Shown: one piece after another, positions 1 to 8,496 of the stretch
How the letters are laid out: every line of letters starts with the position of its first letter
Numbering within the stretch: the stretch's first letter is position 1
NCBI RefSeq assembly: GCF_900116135.1
Contig: NZ_FOZX01000011.1
Span: forward strand, 62,001 to 126,000
DNA length: 64,000 nucleotides
Origin: Saccharopolyspora flava
GTDB lineage: Bacteria > Actinomycetota > Actinomycetes > Mycobacteriales > Pseudonocardiaceae
Direction of reading: 5' to 3'
The notes under the pieces: generated by a model
What the model saw: the letters and a program-made list of their open reading frames with translations, nothing else
The model's database searches: none
What the model was told of the DNA's origin: nothing
Made by a program: the position numbers and the translations under genes

Positions 1-1008
1 TACGGCCGCCGCCGCCCGCTGCTGATCGGCGTCGTCGTGTTCGCCCTCGCCTCGCTGGCCTGCGCCCTGGCCCCGTCGGCCTACGCGCTGGCCGCGCTGC
101 GGCTGGTGCAGGGCTTCGGCGGCGCGGCCGGCATCGTCATCGCTCGCGCGGTCGTCCGCGACCTGTTCTCCGGGGTCGCGCTCGCCAAGTTCTTCTCGCT
201 GCTGATGCTGGTCAACGGCGTGGTGCCGGTGCTGGCCCCGGTGCTCGGCGGCCAGCTGCTGCGGCTGACCTCGTGGCGCGGGGTGTTCGTGACGCTGTGC
301 GCGATCGGCGCCGCTCTGCTGGTGGCGGCCCTGCTCGCGCTGCCCGAGACGCTGCCGCAGGAGCAGCGCAGGCCCGGCAGCCTCCCGCAGACCCTGCGCA
401 CGTTCTGCACGCTGCTGCGCGACCGCTCGTTCGTCGGCTTCGCCCTGTCGGCGTCGCTGGCCTTCGCCGCGATGTTCGCCTACATCTCCGGCTCGTCGTT
501 CGTGCTGCAGGACGTGCACCGGCTGTCGCCGCAGATGTTCAGCCTGGTCTTCGGCGTGAACTCGATCGGCATCGTCACCATGGGCCAGATCAACGGCCTG
601 CTGGTGGGCAAGGTCGATTCGCGACGGCTGCTGGCGATCGGGCTGGGCGGCAACGCCGTCGGCGGCGTCTCGGTGGCCGTCTCGACCGTGCTGGGCCTGG
701 GCCTCCCGGCGCTGCTGCCCGCGCTGTTCGTGACCGTGGCCAGCATCGGCCTGGTCTTCCCCAACGCCACCGCGCTGGCCCTGTCCGGCCACCGCGAGAT
801 GGCCGGGAGCGCCTCGGCGCTGCTGGGCGTGCTGCAGTTCATGATCGGCGGCCTGGTCTCGCCGCTGGTCGGCATCGCGGGCTCGCACACCGAGGTGCCG
901 ATGGGCCTGGTGATGGGCACGCTGTCGCTGTCGGCGGTGCTGGTCTTCGTCGTCCTCGCCCGGCGTCGTAGTGAGGAGACCGCGGAACCCGTCACGAGCG
1001 CGGGCTGA
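1..1008 (+). CDS. MFS drug-resistance transporter, Bcr/CflA type (5' truncated)
   Basis: The reading frame is open from the first base, so the N-terminus lies outside the window. The visible 335 residues are a chain of hydrophobic helices typical of the second to twelfth segments of a 12-TM major facilitator. The stretch RLVQGFGGAAGIVIARAVVRD near the start matches the conserved TM4 region of Bcr/CflA exporters (family knowledge), which expel drugs such as bicyclomycin or other small molecules by proton antiport. The tail ends in a short basic and polar segment. It converges with the LysR gene and overlaps it by 17 bp. The substrate cannot be told from sequence. Confidence 0.85.
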   Translation, partial: YGRRRPLLIGVVVFALASLACALAPSAYALAALRLVQGFGGAAGIVIARAVVRDLFSGVALAKFFSLLMLVNGVVPVLAPVLGGQLLRLTSWRGVFVTLCAIGAALLVAALLALPETLPQEQRRPGSLPQTLRTFCTLLRDRSFVGFALSASLAFAAMFAYISGSSFVLQDVHRLSPQMFSLVFGVNSIGIVTMGQINGLLVGKVDSRRLLAIGLGGNAVGGVSVAVSTVLGLGLPALLPALFVTVASIGLVFPNATALALSGHREMAGSASALLGVLQFMIGGLVSPLVGIAGSHTEVPMGLVMGTLSLSAVLVFVVLARRRSEETAEPVTSAG

Positions 1009-1909
1009 GCTCACCGCCGACCGCTGCGCGCAGCGCGGCGAACGCCGCCTGAACCGCGGGCCGGTCGGCGGTGTCGGACCGCCAGGCGGCGAACACCCGC
1101 CGCGTTGGCGGCCGGTGCAGCGACGCCAGCGCCACCCCGTCCGGCACAGGGCCTCGCCCCAGCCTCGGGACCAGTGCGATGCCCAGCCCGGCGGCGACCA
1201 GCGCCAGGAACGTCTGGTGCTCGCTCGCGGCGTGGGCGACGGAGAACCCGCAGCCGCGTTCGCGCAGTTCCCGGGTCAGCCATGCGTGCGCGCGCACGCC
1301 GGGTTCCCAGGAGATCCAGGACTCGTCCGCGCACTCGGCCAGATCGATCGGCCCCGCTTCCGAGATGAGCCGGTGCGAAGTGGGCAGCGCCAGGTCGGAG
1401 ACGTCGTCGATGAGGTGCGCGGCGTCGACGCCGTCGGGTAGCGGAGGCCGGGCGAGGTCCCACTCGTCGATGACCGCCAGGTCGATGTCCCCGCGCACCA
1501 GGAGCTCCAGCGCCGCCGTGGGGTCGTGCTCGCGGGACTCCAGTCGCAGGTCGGGGTGGTGCCGCCGGAGGTGATGCAGCGCCGCGGGCAGGATCGCGCG
1601 GGTCGCCGTCGCGAACGCCGCCACCGCCATGCGCCCGGTCACCCGGCCGCGCTGGGCCTCCAACGCGGTCTCGGCAGCGGTGATGCGCGTGAGGATCTCC
1701 TCGGTGCGTTCCACGAGCAGGTGGCCTGCGTCGGTCAGCACCACGCCCCGACCCCGGCGGACCAGCAGCGGCTGACCCACCTCGCGTTCGAGGCGCGCCA
1801 GCTGCTGCGAGAGCGCGGACTGGGTGAGGTGCAGCGCCGCCGCGGCCGCGCTGATCGTCCCGTGGCGCGCGACCGCGTGCAGGGAACGAGCCCGAACCAC
1901 GTCGAACAT
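992..1909 (-). CDS. LysR-family transcriptional regulator
   Basis: This 305-residue protein has the usual LysR length. An N-terminal winged HTH (LHAVARHGTISAAAAALHLT, then SQQLARLEREVGQPLL) is followed by a periplasmic-binding-protein-like effector domain. The start MFDVVRARSL fits the family; an upstream in-frame ATG at 1936 would add nine unconserved residues and run into the putative operator. It is divergent from the EamA transporter gene 70 bp away. By LysR convention it probably controls that gene and itself, responding to an unknown small ligand. The 3' end overlaps the MFS gene tail. Confidence 0.9.
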   Translation of the reverse strand: MFDVVRARSLHAVARHGTISAAAAALHLTQSALSQQLARLEREVGQPLLVRRGRGVVLTDAGHLLVERTEEILTRITAAETALEAQRGRVTGRMAVAAFATATRAILPAALHHLRRHHPDLRLESREHDPTAALELLVRGDIDLAVIDEWDLARPPLPDGVDAAHLIDDVSDLALPTSHRLISEAGPIDLAECADESWISWEPGVRAHAWLTRELRERGCGFSVAHAASEHQTFLALVAAGLGIALVPRLGRGPVPDGVALASLHRPPTRRVFAAWRSDTADRPAVQAAFAALRAAVGGELSPRS

Positions 1910-1918
1910 AGAAGCAAT

Positions 1919-1947
1919 GCTAATGGAACAGGGCAAGAAACATTAGC
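1919..1947. promoter_or_regulatory. Inverted repeat, candidate LysR operator
   Basis: Perfect 7-bp arms GCTAATG (1919-1925) and CATTAGC (1941-1947) are separated by 15 bp, in the intergenic space between the divergent LysR and EamA genes. LysR regulators typically bind interrupted dyads in such divergent promoters. The assignment is inference from position and symmetry. Confidence 0.5.
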
Positions 1948-1979
1948 TTGTCCTGGAGCGCGCGGGCGGAGTCCCGAGC

Positions 1980-2903
1980 ATGGAGGACATGGCTTCCGCG
2001 CAGCACGCTCCGGGTCCGTTCGCCGTCCGCGACTGGTTCCTGCTCCTCGCCTCCGCCGCGGGGTGGGGCACGTCGTTCCTGTTCATCAAGATCGGAGCCG
2101 AGGACTTCGCCCCGGCGACCGTGGCGTGGCTGCGTTTGCTGTTCGGGGCGGCGGCGCTGGCCCTGGTACCCGCCGCGCGGGTTCCGCTGCGGGTACCTCG
2201 GGACCGGTGGTCGGTGGTGCTGCTCGGGCTGGTGTGGATGGCGGTGCCGTTCGTGCTGTTCCCCGCCGCTGAGCGGACGATCCCGTCGGCGCTGGCCGGA
2301 ATGATCAACGGCTCGGCGCCGCTGTTCACGGTCCTCATCGCGATGCTGGTGACGCGCAAGAGCCCGGGAACGCACCTGTCGTTCGGACTGGCCGTGGGGT
2401 TCCTCGGGGTCGTCGCCGTGAACCTGCCCGAGATCACCGGAGGTGGCAGCGCGACCGGTGTCCTCATGGTGCTGGGCGCGACGGCGCTCTACGGCGTCGC
2501 GTTCAACCTGACCGGACCTCTGCAGGCGCGCAACGGAGCGCTGCCCGTGATCTGGCGCGCGCAGCTGGCGGCCCTCGTGCTCTCCACGCCCGCCGGGCTG
2601 CTCGGGCTGGGCGCTTCCACGCCCACCCCGACCGCTCTCGCCGCCGTCGCGGTGCTCGGAATCATCAGCACCGGAGTGGCTTTCGCGTGCTTCGCCACGC
2701 TGGTCGGGCGAGTCGGGGCCGCCCGGGCCTCCCTCGCCACCTACCTGGTGCCCGTCGTCGCGGTGCTCATCGGAGCCGTGGCGGGAGAACCCCTGCGGCC
2801 GCTGTCGCTGGTGGGCGTCGTGCTCGTGCTGGCCGGGGCGTACCTGTCCGCACGCGTTCCCCGCCGGGCCGAGGTCACGCCGGCTGGGGTGAGCCCCAGG
2901 TGA
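1980..2903 (+). CDS. EamA/DMT-family transporter
   Basis: The 307-residue product has about ten hydrophobic segments arranged as two EamA repeats (first repeat with AAGWGTSFLFIKIGAEDFAP and PSALAGMINGSAPLFTVL, second with ALYGVAFNLTGP and LATYLVPVVAVLIGAVAGE), the hallmark of drug/metabolite exporters such as RhaT/YedA-like proteins. It probably exports an amino acid or metabolite, but the substrate is unknown. It is divergent from a LysR gene that likely regulates it. Its 3' end overlaps the convergent downstream gene by 29 bp. ATG at 1980 is the first start with a complete TM1. Confidence 0.88.
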   Translation: MEDMASAQHAPGPFAVRDWFLLLASAAGWGTSFLFIKIGAEDFAPATVAWLRLLFGAAALALVPAARVPLRVPRDRWSVVLLGLVWMAVPFVLFPAAERTIPSALAGMINGSAPLFTVLIAMLVTRKSPGTHLSFGLAVGFLGVVAVNLPEITGGGSATGVLMVLGATALYGVAFNLTGPLQARNGALPVIWRAQLAALVLSTPAGLLGLGASTPTPTALAAVAVLGIISTGVAFACFATLVGRVGAARASLATYLVPVVAVLIGAVAGEPLRPLSLVGVVLVLAGAYLSARVPRRAEVTPAGVSPR

Positions 2904-3753
2904 GCAGGTCGCGGCAGGTGTCGATGAGGCGGGAGCGCAGGACCGCCGCCTCGTCGGCGAACTCGCGCTGGCGGCGGACGTACTCGGCGCGGCCCTGCGG
3001 GGTCTCGATCGCCACCGGCTCGTAGCCCAGCTCGCCGAGGTCGTAGGGGCTCGCGCACATGTCCAGCTCGCGCACCCGCACCGCCAGCTCGAAGCAGTCG
3101 GCCAGCAGCTCACCCGGCACGAACGGGTCGAGCTTGTAGGCCCACTTGAACAAATCCATGTTCGCGTGCAGGCAGCCCGGCTGCTCCAGCCGGACCTGGT
3201 CGGCGCGCGAGGGCTGCAGCGCGTTGAGCGGGCGGGCCTGCGGGGTGAAGAACCGGAACGCGTCGTGGTGCGTGCAGCTGATCGGCATCGACTCCACGAC
3301 CTCGTCGGTGCCCCGGTGCCCGAGCCGCAGCGGCCACCCGGCGTGCCGGACGTCGCCCGGCTCGGTGCGGTAGACCATCGCCCACTCGTGCAGGCCGAAG
3401 CAGCCCAGCCGGGCCGGGCGGGACGCGGTGGCGCTGAGCAGGCCGAGGATGAACTCCGCCGAGTCGCGGCGCTTGTCGGTCAGCGCAGCCGGATCCAGCG
3501 CCACGCCCTCGGGGGTGTCGGTGAAACCCTTGCGGGACAGGAACTCCCGGCCGTTCTCCAGCGCCACGCCCACCCCGGGCTGCCAGCGCTCCAAGCGGGC
3601 CGGGCGGAACGAGTAGTAGGTGAACAGGAAGTCCAGCACCGGGTGCTTGCGCTGGTGGTGCTGCCGCTGCCGGTGCGGGACCGTCCAATGCGACACCCGC
3701 TCCCGGTGGGCGCTCTGCCGCTCCCGCCACTCCTGCTCGCTCAACACCAACAT
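2875..3753 (-). CDS. Conserved actinobacterial protein, usually annotated 3-methyladenine DNA glycosylase
   Basis: This is a 292-residue soluble protein beginning MLVLSEQEWRERQSAHRERV. Internal blocks such as KHPVLDFLFTYYSFRPARLERWQPG and GCFGLHEWAMVYR, and a Cys/His-rich middle (SCTHHDAFRFF, QPGCLHANMDLFKWAYKL), match a family found across Streptomyces and relatives that databases label 3-methyladenine DNA glycosylase. I see no classical HhH-GPD motif, so the enzymatic role is family annotation rather than something visible here. It follows the convergent EamA gene and is separated by 27 bp from the kinase gene upstream of its neighbour. Confidence 0.7.
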   Translation of the reverse strand: MLVLSEQEWRERQSAHRERVSHWTVPHRQRQHHQRKHPVLDFLFTYYSFRPARLERWQPGVGVALENGREFLSRKGFTDTPEGVALDPAALTDKRRDSAEFILGLLSATASRPARLGCFGLHEWAMVYRTEPGDVRHAGWPLRLGHRGTDEVVESMPISCTHHDAFRFFTPQARPLNALQPSRADQVRLEQPGCLHANMDLFKWAYKLDPFVPGELLADCFELAVRVRELDMCASPYDLGELGYEPVAIETPQGRAEYVRRQREFADEAAVLRSRLIDTCRDLLTWGSPQPA

Positions 3754-3780
3754 CGCTGGTCAGGGTACCGAAGCGGGGAA

Positions 3781-5535
3781 CTAGCGAGCGAACTGCACCC
3801 AGTCCAGCTGCAGCGCCTCGCCACCCACGTCGGAGCTCACCACCAGGTAGACCACGTGCGTGCCGGTGACGGGCCGGGTGAGGGCGGTCTCCAGGGTGGC
3901 CCAGCCGCGGGTGGGCACGATCTGGATCTGCCCGACCTTCTCGCCGTTGGTGGTGTCCAGCCGGACCGACACCGCGGCATGGGCCGTGGCCGGAACCGAG
4001 CTGCGGAACCGGGCCTTGATCTTCCGCGCGGCGTTGGTCCCGAAGTCCACGGCGTCGAACCGCAGCACGTGCCCGGACGGCAGCGGCCCGGCGAAGGTGG
4101 TGCCCTGGTAGGTGGCCGTGGAGATCCTCGGTCCTGCCCATCCGGCCACCTCGGCCTGGATCTGCCGGTAGGCGTCGCCGATCGGTTCGCTGCGCTTCAG
4201 CGACGAATCCGGCCCCGGCGGCTCGCTCTGACCGACCAGGAACCCGAACGTCGCGGCCCCGGTGACCAGCGCGAGCGTCACCGAGCCCGCGATGATCGTG
4301 GTCCGGCCGAAGCGGCGCTTCGGCGCGGGCGTTTCGGGGGTGGGGGAAGTTTTCATGAAAACTTCCCCTTCATCCGCAACAGCACCCCGCGGCCACGCCC
4401 CGGACTGCGCGGGCAGGTTCGGCTGCGCCGCGCGCACCTGCTGCGGCGGGATCCACGGCCGCGAGCGGTCCTGCGAGGAACCGGCCGGGGTGGCCCCCGG
4501 GCGCGGCTGCGACGGCGGGGTCGGTGCCACGTGCGGGATGGACTGGCGGCGATCGGCCTGCCGCGCGGGTCTGTACGGCGCCATCGAGGGTGGTGACGGG
4601 GGAGCCGGGGGCGTCTGGATGCGCTCGGTGGCGGCCGGGGTGTTGGGGTCCAGCAGCGGCTCGAACGGTTCGTCGCCGGCCGAGCGGACGATCTCGTGCA
4701 GCCTGCGGCGCACCTCCACCAGCGGCATCCGCCGCTCCGGGTCCTTGACCAGCAGACCGCCCAGGACCTCGCCGATCGGGCCGGTCTGGTGGTGGCGGGG
4801 GAGCGGGCCGTGCACGATCGCGCTGATGGTGACCAGCGGGTCGTTGGTCTTGTCGTAGGGCGGGCGGCCCTCCGCCGCCGAGTACAGCGTGGCGCCCAGC
4901 CCCCACAGGTCGGCGTAGGCGTCGAGGGTGCCGCGGCGGGCGATCTCCGGCGGCAGGTACGCGGGCGTGCCCAGCAGCACCTCGGAGCGGGTCATGGTCG
5001 TCTCGGCGACGTTGCGGGACAGGCCGAAGTCGGCCAGCTTGACCTGCCCGCGCGGGCCCAGCAGCACGTTGCCGGGCTTGACGTCGCGGTGCACGATCCC
5101 GACCCGGTGCGCGGCGTCGAGCGCGGCCGCCACCCCGTCGATCATCACGGCCAGCTGGTAGTGGTTGAGCGCGCGGTGCCGCTTGAGGATCGCCGACAGG
5201 CTCTGGCCCGGGACCAGCTCCATGACCACGTACGGGCTGCCGCCCTCGCGCGCCACGTCGTAGAGCATCACGGTGTTGGGGTGGCTCAGCGTGGCCATCG
5301 CGCGTGCCTCGCGCAGCGCGCGTTCGCGGAGGTCGGCGGCCTCCTCCTCGGGCACGTTCGCGGGCAGGTGCAGCTCCTTGACCGCCACCGGTCGCTCCAG
5401 GAGCTCGTCCGTCCCGGACCAGACGTAGCCCATCCCGCCCTTGCCGATGGTGCGGTCCAGCCGGTATCTGCCGCCGACCACGCGGCCCGAAGTCGATGTG
5501 TCCGCGTGGGACGGCGAGAGCTGATCATCTCGCAC
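3781..5535 (-). CDS. Membrane Ser/Thr protein kinase with extracellular C-terminal domain
   Basis: In this 584-residue protein the kinase domain (about 20-280) has the Gly loop GKGGMGYVW, the Lys in AVKEL, the HRDVKPGNVLL catalytic loop and a DFG in LADFGLSRN. A Pro-rich linker (about 300-410) leads to one TM helix (about residues 412-432, TTIIAGSVTLALVTGAATFGFLVG), then an extracellular domain of about 140 residues with beta-rich character and no PASTA repeats. The external part resembles carbohydrate- or discoidin-like sensor domains, but I cannot name it. It likely transduces an envelope signal. A 26-bp palindrome lies inside the linker coding region. Confidence 0.9.
   Translation of the reverse strand: MRDDQLSPSHADTSTSGRVVGGRYRLDRTIGKGGMGYVWSGTDELLERPVAVKELHLPANVPEEEAADLRERALREARAMATLSHPNTVMLYDVAREGGSPYVVMELVPGQSLSAILKRHRALNHYQLAVMIDGVAAALDAAHRVGIVHRDVKPGNVLLGPRGQVKLADFGLSRNVAETTMTRSEVLLGTPAYLPPEIARRGTLDAYADLWGLGATLYSAAEGRPPYDKTNDPLVTISAIVHGPLPRHHQTGPIGEVLGGLLVKDPERRMPLVEVRRRLHEIVRSAGDEPFEPLLDPNTPAATERIQTPPAPPSPPSMAPYRPARQADRRQSIPHVAPTPPSQPRPGATPAGSSQDRSRPWIPPQQVRAAQPNLPAQSGAWPRGAVADEGEVFMKTSPTPETPAPKRRFGRTTIIAGSVTLALVTGAATFGFLVGQSEPPGPDSSLKRSEPIGDAYRQIQAEVAGWAGPRISTATYQGTTFAGPLPSGHVLRFDAVDFGTNAARKIKARFRSSVPATAHAAVSVRLDTTNGEKVGQIQIVPTRGWATLETALTRPVTGTHVVYLVVSSDVGGEALQLDWVQFAR
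4343..4368. repeat. 26-bp perfect palindrome, copy 1 (inside kinase CDS)
   Basis: The half-site GGGGAAGTTTTCA is followed directly by its exact reverse complement. It lies in the juxtamembrane linker coding region of the kinase, where it encodes roughly GEVFMKTSP in the disordered part. An identical 26-bp copy lies at 54462-54487 in an intergenic position. Its AT-rich core stands out from the GC-rich surroundings. Confidence 0.9.
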
Positions 5536-5698
5536 GCGTGGACACTACCGAGTGAGCTCTCCCGTCCGCGCCGGGGGCATCCCCCGCGCGAACTGGGAAA
5601 ACGGGATTTCGCGGCCGTTCGGGCGGGCCCGCTGCCCCGGGGTTTCCGCCGAAGTTGGGCCAGATGGGCGAGGCGCGGGGCCACCGCGCCTCGCCCGC

Positions 5699-6739
5699 TC
5701 AGTGCACGTGCGTGCCGTCGCGGACCGTGCCGACGTACTCCTCGACGAGGTCCTCCAGCGCCACGACGCCGACCGCCACGCCTCCCGCGTCCACCGCCGC
5801 GGCCAGGTGGCTGCCCGCCCGGCGCAGCGAGGCCATCGCCTCGTCCAGCCGCGCGGTGACCGGCACCGTCGGAAGATCGCGCCTGCGCGCGTCGGCGATG
5901 GGCGTGCCCGGGTCGTCGCCCGCCTGGTCCAGCACGTCCTTGACGTGCAGGTAGCCCAGCAGCCTGCCGTCGTCGCCGCGCACCGGGAAGCGGGAGAAGC
6001 CGGTGTCGGCCACCAGCCGCTCCACGTCGCCCAGCGTCGGACGGCCCGGCAGCGTCGTGACCTCCTGCAGCGGCACCAGCACGTCGGCGACGGTGTGCTC
6101 CACCGACGACAGCGTCTGGGCGAGCCTGCGGTGCTCGGACTGCTCCAGCAGTCCCTCGCGCCGCGACTCCACCAGCAGCTCGGCCAGCTCCGCCGAGGTG
6201 TAGGCCGTCTCCAGCTCGTCCTTCGGCTCGACCCGCAGCAGCTTGAGCACCGCGTTGGCCATCATGTTGAACAGCGCGATGAACGGCCGCGCCAGCTGCA
6301 CGAACCCGACGAGCGCCGGCACCAGCCACAGCGCCATCCGCTCCGGCTCGGCCAGCGCGAGGTTCTTCGGGACCATCTCGCCGACCAGCACGTGCAGCAC
6401 CACCACGATCGCCAGCGCGATCGTGAACGCCACCGCGTGCGTGACGGCCGCCGGGATGCCCAGCGCGGTGAACGGGGCCTCCAGGGTGTGCGCGACGGCG
6501 GGTTCGCCGAGGCGCCCCAGTCCCAGCGAGCACAGCGTGATGCCCAGCTGCGCGCTGGTGAGCATCAGCGAGCCCTCCTGGCTCGCCTTGATCACCGTGC
6601 GGGCCCGGCCGACGCCCTGCGCCAGCAGCGCCTCCAGGCGGTCGCGGCGGGACGACAGCAGCGAGAACTCCGCGCCCACGAACAGCGCGTTGAGCGCCAG
6701 CAGGAGCACGCCGAGCAGCAGTGCGAAGGAGTCGCTCAT
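5699..6739 (-). CDS. CNNM/CorC-type hemolysin-family protein with CBS domains (second of pair)
   Basis: The product has 346 residues. An N-terminal CNNM (DUF21) membrane domain of three to four helices (MSDSFALLLGVLLLALNALFVGAEF, LGITLCSLGLG, AIVVVLHVLVGEMVPKNLAL) is followed by a CBS pair (VLVPLQEVTTLPGR..., FPVRGDDGRLLGYLHVKDVLDQ). It lacks an obvious C-terminal CorC_HlyC domain. The family is linked to Mg2+/cation handling. The ATG at 6739 overlaps the stop of the upstream paralogue by 4 bp, so the two are translationally coupled and may form a heterodimer. It was extended wrongly in longer frames; the RBS and membrane start support 6739. Confidence 0.9.
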   Translation of the reverse strand: MSDSFALLLGVLLLALNALFVGAEFSLLSSRRDRLEALLAQGVGRARTVIKASQEGSLMLTSAQLGITLCSLGLGRLGEPAVAHTLEAPFTALGIPAAVTHAVAFTIALAIVVVLHVLVGEMVPKNLALAEPERMALWLVPALVGFVQLARPFIALFNMMANAVLKLLRVEPKDELETAYTSAELAELLVESRREGLLEQSEHRRLAQTLSSVEHTVADVLVPLQEVTTLPGRPTLGDVERLVADTGFSRFPVRGDDGRLLGYLHVKDVLDQAGDDPGTPIADARRRDLPTVPVTARLDEAMASLRRAGSHLAAAVDAGGVAVGVVALEDLVEEYVGTVRDGTHVH

Positions 6740-8076
6740 CGGAGGGCCTCCTTCGCCTCGGTGTGCGCGGGCTGCTTGGTCAGGCGCAGCTCGGCGATGC
6801 GGTGCTTGTCCATGCGCATGACGGTCAGCCGCCAGCCGTCGAGGTCGAGCTTGTCGCCGACGGTCGGGATCCGGCCCAGCCGCCACAGCAGCAGACCGGC
6901 CACCGTCTCGTAGTCGCCCTCGGGCATCTGGAAGCCGGTGGCCTCGGCGAGCTCGTCGGGGCGCAGCAGGCCGGAGATCAGCCAGGAGTCGTCGCCGAGC
7001 CTGCGCACGGCGGCGATCTCCAGCCGGTCGTGCTCGTCGCGGACGTCGCCGATGATCTCCTCGACCACGTCCTCCAGGCTGACGATCCCGGCGGTGCCGC
7101 CGTACTCGTCGACCACGACCGCCAGCTGCAGGCCGGAGCCGCGCAGCCGGTTGAGCAGCGCGTCGCCGTCCAGCGTGGCCGGAACGGTCGGAACCGGGCG
7201 GGTCAGGGTCTCCACCCGCGTGGTCTCGCGGCGATCGGCCGGGATGCCGAAGGCCTGCTTGACGTGCACGACGCCGTGGACGTCGTCGAGATCGCCGCCG
7301 TGCACCGGGAATCGCGAGAAACCGGTGCGGCGGGCGAGGTCCAGCAGGTCCACGACCGTCTCGCCGACCTGCAGCGAGGCGACCTTGACGCGCGGGGTCA
7401 TCAGCTCCTCGGCGGTGCGGTCGCCGAAGCGCAGCGAGCGGTCCATCAGCCGGGCCGTGGACTCGTCGAGCGTGCCGTGCTCGGCGCTGGACCGCACGAT
7501 CGAGCCGAGCTCGTCGGGGGAGCGCGCCGAGCGCAGCTCCTCCTGCGGCTCGATGCCGAGCCTGCGCACCACCCAGTTCGCGCTGTTGTTCATGGCGTCG
7601 ATGAGCCACTTGAACACCTGCGAGAAGCGGGCGTGGTAGCCGGACACGGTGCGCGCGGTCGGCAGCGGGCGGGCGATCGCGAGGTTCTTCGGCACCATCT
7701 CGCCGAAGACCATCGACAGCGCCGTCGCCAGCAGGATCGCCAGCGCCAGCGAGACGCCCTCGGCCACGCCCAGCGGCAGGCCTATCAGGGTCATCACCGG
7801 CTGGATCAGGTCACCGATGAGCGGCTCGGCCACGTAACCGGTGATCAGCGTGGTCAGCGTGATCGCGACCTGGGCGCCGGAGAGCTGGAAGGACAGGGTG
7901 CGGTGGGCTCGCTGCACGGCCCGGGCGCGCTTGTCGCCCACCGAGTGGACGTGGGCGTCCACGGTGGAGCGCTCCAGCGAGGTCAGCGAGAACTCCGCCG
8001 CGACCGCCAGAGCCGTGCCCAGGGTGAGGACGGCGATGAACAGGAGGCCGACGACGGCCAGCAGGATGTCGATCAA
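6736..8076 (-). CDS. CNNM/CorC-type hemolysin-family protein with CBS and transporter-associated domain (first of pair)
   Basis: The 446-residue product carries a CNNM membrane domain (starting IDILLAVVGLLFIAVLTLGTALAVAAEFSL, with the conserved VFGEMVPKNLAIA), two CBS motifs (ELMTPRVKVASLQ, FPVHGGDLDDVHGVVHVK, QLAVVVDEYGGTAGIVSLEDVVEEIIGDVRDEHD) and the C-terminal CorC_HlyC domain (SWLISGLLRPDELAEATGFQMPEGDYETVAGLLLWRLGRIP). It is predicted to sit in the plasma membrane and act in Mg2+/Co2+ homeostasis, as for the family. The start is probably TTG at 8076, preceded by GAGGG. It forms an operon with the following paralogue. Confidence 0.9.
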   Translation of the reverse strand: MIDILLAVVGLLFIAVLTLGTALAVAAEFSLTSLERSTVDAHVHSVGDKRARAVQRAHRTLSFQLSGAQVAITLTTLITGYVAEPLIGDLIQPVMTLIGLPLGVAEGVSLALAILLATALSMVFGEMVPKNLAIARPLPTARTVSGYHARFSQVFKWLIDAMNNSANWVVRRLGIEPQEELRSARSPDELGSIVRSSAEHGTLDESTARLMDRSLRFGDRTAEELMTPRVKVASLQVGETVVDLLDLARRTGFSRFPVHGGDLDDVHGVVHVKQAFGIPADRRETTRVETLTRPVPTVPATLDGDALLNRLRGSGLQLAVVVDEYGGTAGIVSLEDVVEEIIGDVRDEHDRLEIAAVRRLGDDSWLISGLLRPDELAEATGFQMPEGDYETVAGLLLWRLGRIPTVGDKLDLDGWRLTVMRMDKHRIAELRLTKQPAHTEAKEALR

Positions 8077-8496
8077 CCCTCGGCCCGCCTCGTGCTCGCG
8101 ACCGTGGATCGGGGGGAGCCGGGTCTGCTACCCGGCTCGGTACTGCTTCCCTCGGGGGATTGTGCCGCAGGCACTGAAGTGCTCACTCCCGTGAATAGAA
8201 AAGACCGACTCGGAATTGGGTCATACCGAGTATACCGGGAGATCCGGTGTGCTTTCGGTAGCGCCACGATCACGATTCGCGGCTTTCCCGGAGTTGTCGG
8301 CAACGGGTCAGGCGTGCGTCCCGAGCCGACGCGCGGCAACCTTCTCACCAGGCGCGTTGGCCTCGAGGGGAGTCCGTTGTGGCCGGTCGGTGGCTGGTTC
8401 TCGCCCCGATGGTCTGATCCAGACTACCTAGAAGTAACCTGCGTCAAACGTCGTCGCGGTCACCGCCGCGCTGAACAATCACGAGAGGACGTGATC
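8077..8496. other. Intergenic region between divergent CNNM operon and POT transporter
   Basis: These 420 bp contain no convincing gene on either strand. They must hold the two divergent promoters. The only structure I noticed is locally less GC-rich DNA around 8190-8290. A GAGAGGA ribosome binding site at 8484-8490 serves the POT gene. Confidence 0.6.

Noticed and set aside
1920..3113. 397-codon minus-strand frame over the EamA gene
   Set aside because: It is Arg/Gln/His-rich shadow sequence opposite a clear transporter gene.
6721..8496. Long upstream extension of the POT transporter frame
   Set aside because: It runs antisense through the CNNM gene and is low-complexity; the RBS and conserved N-terminus place the start at 8497.
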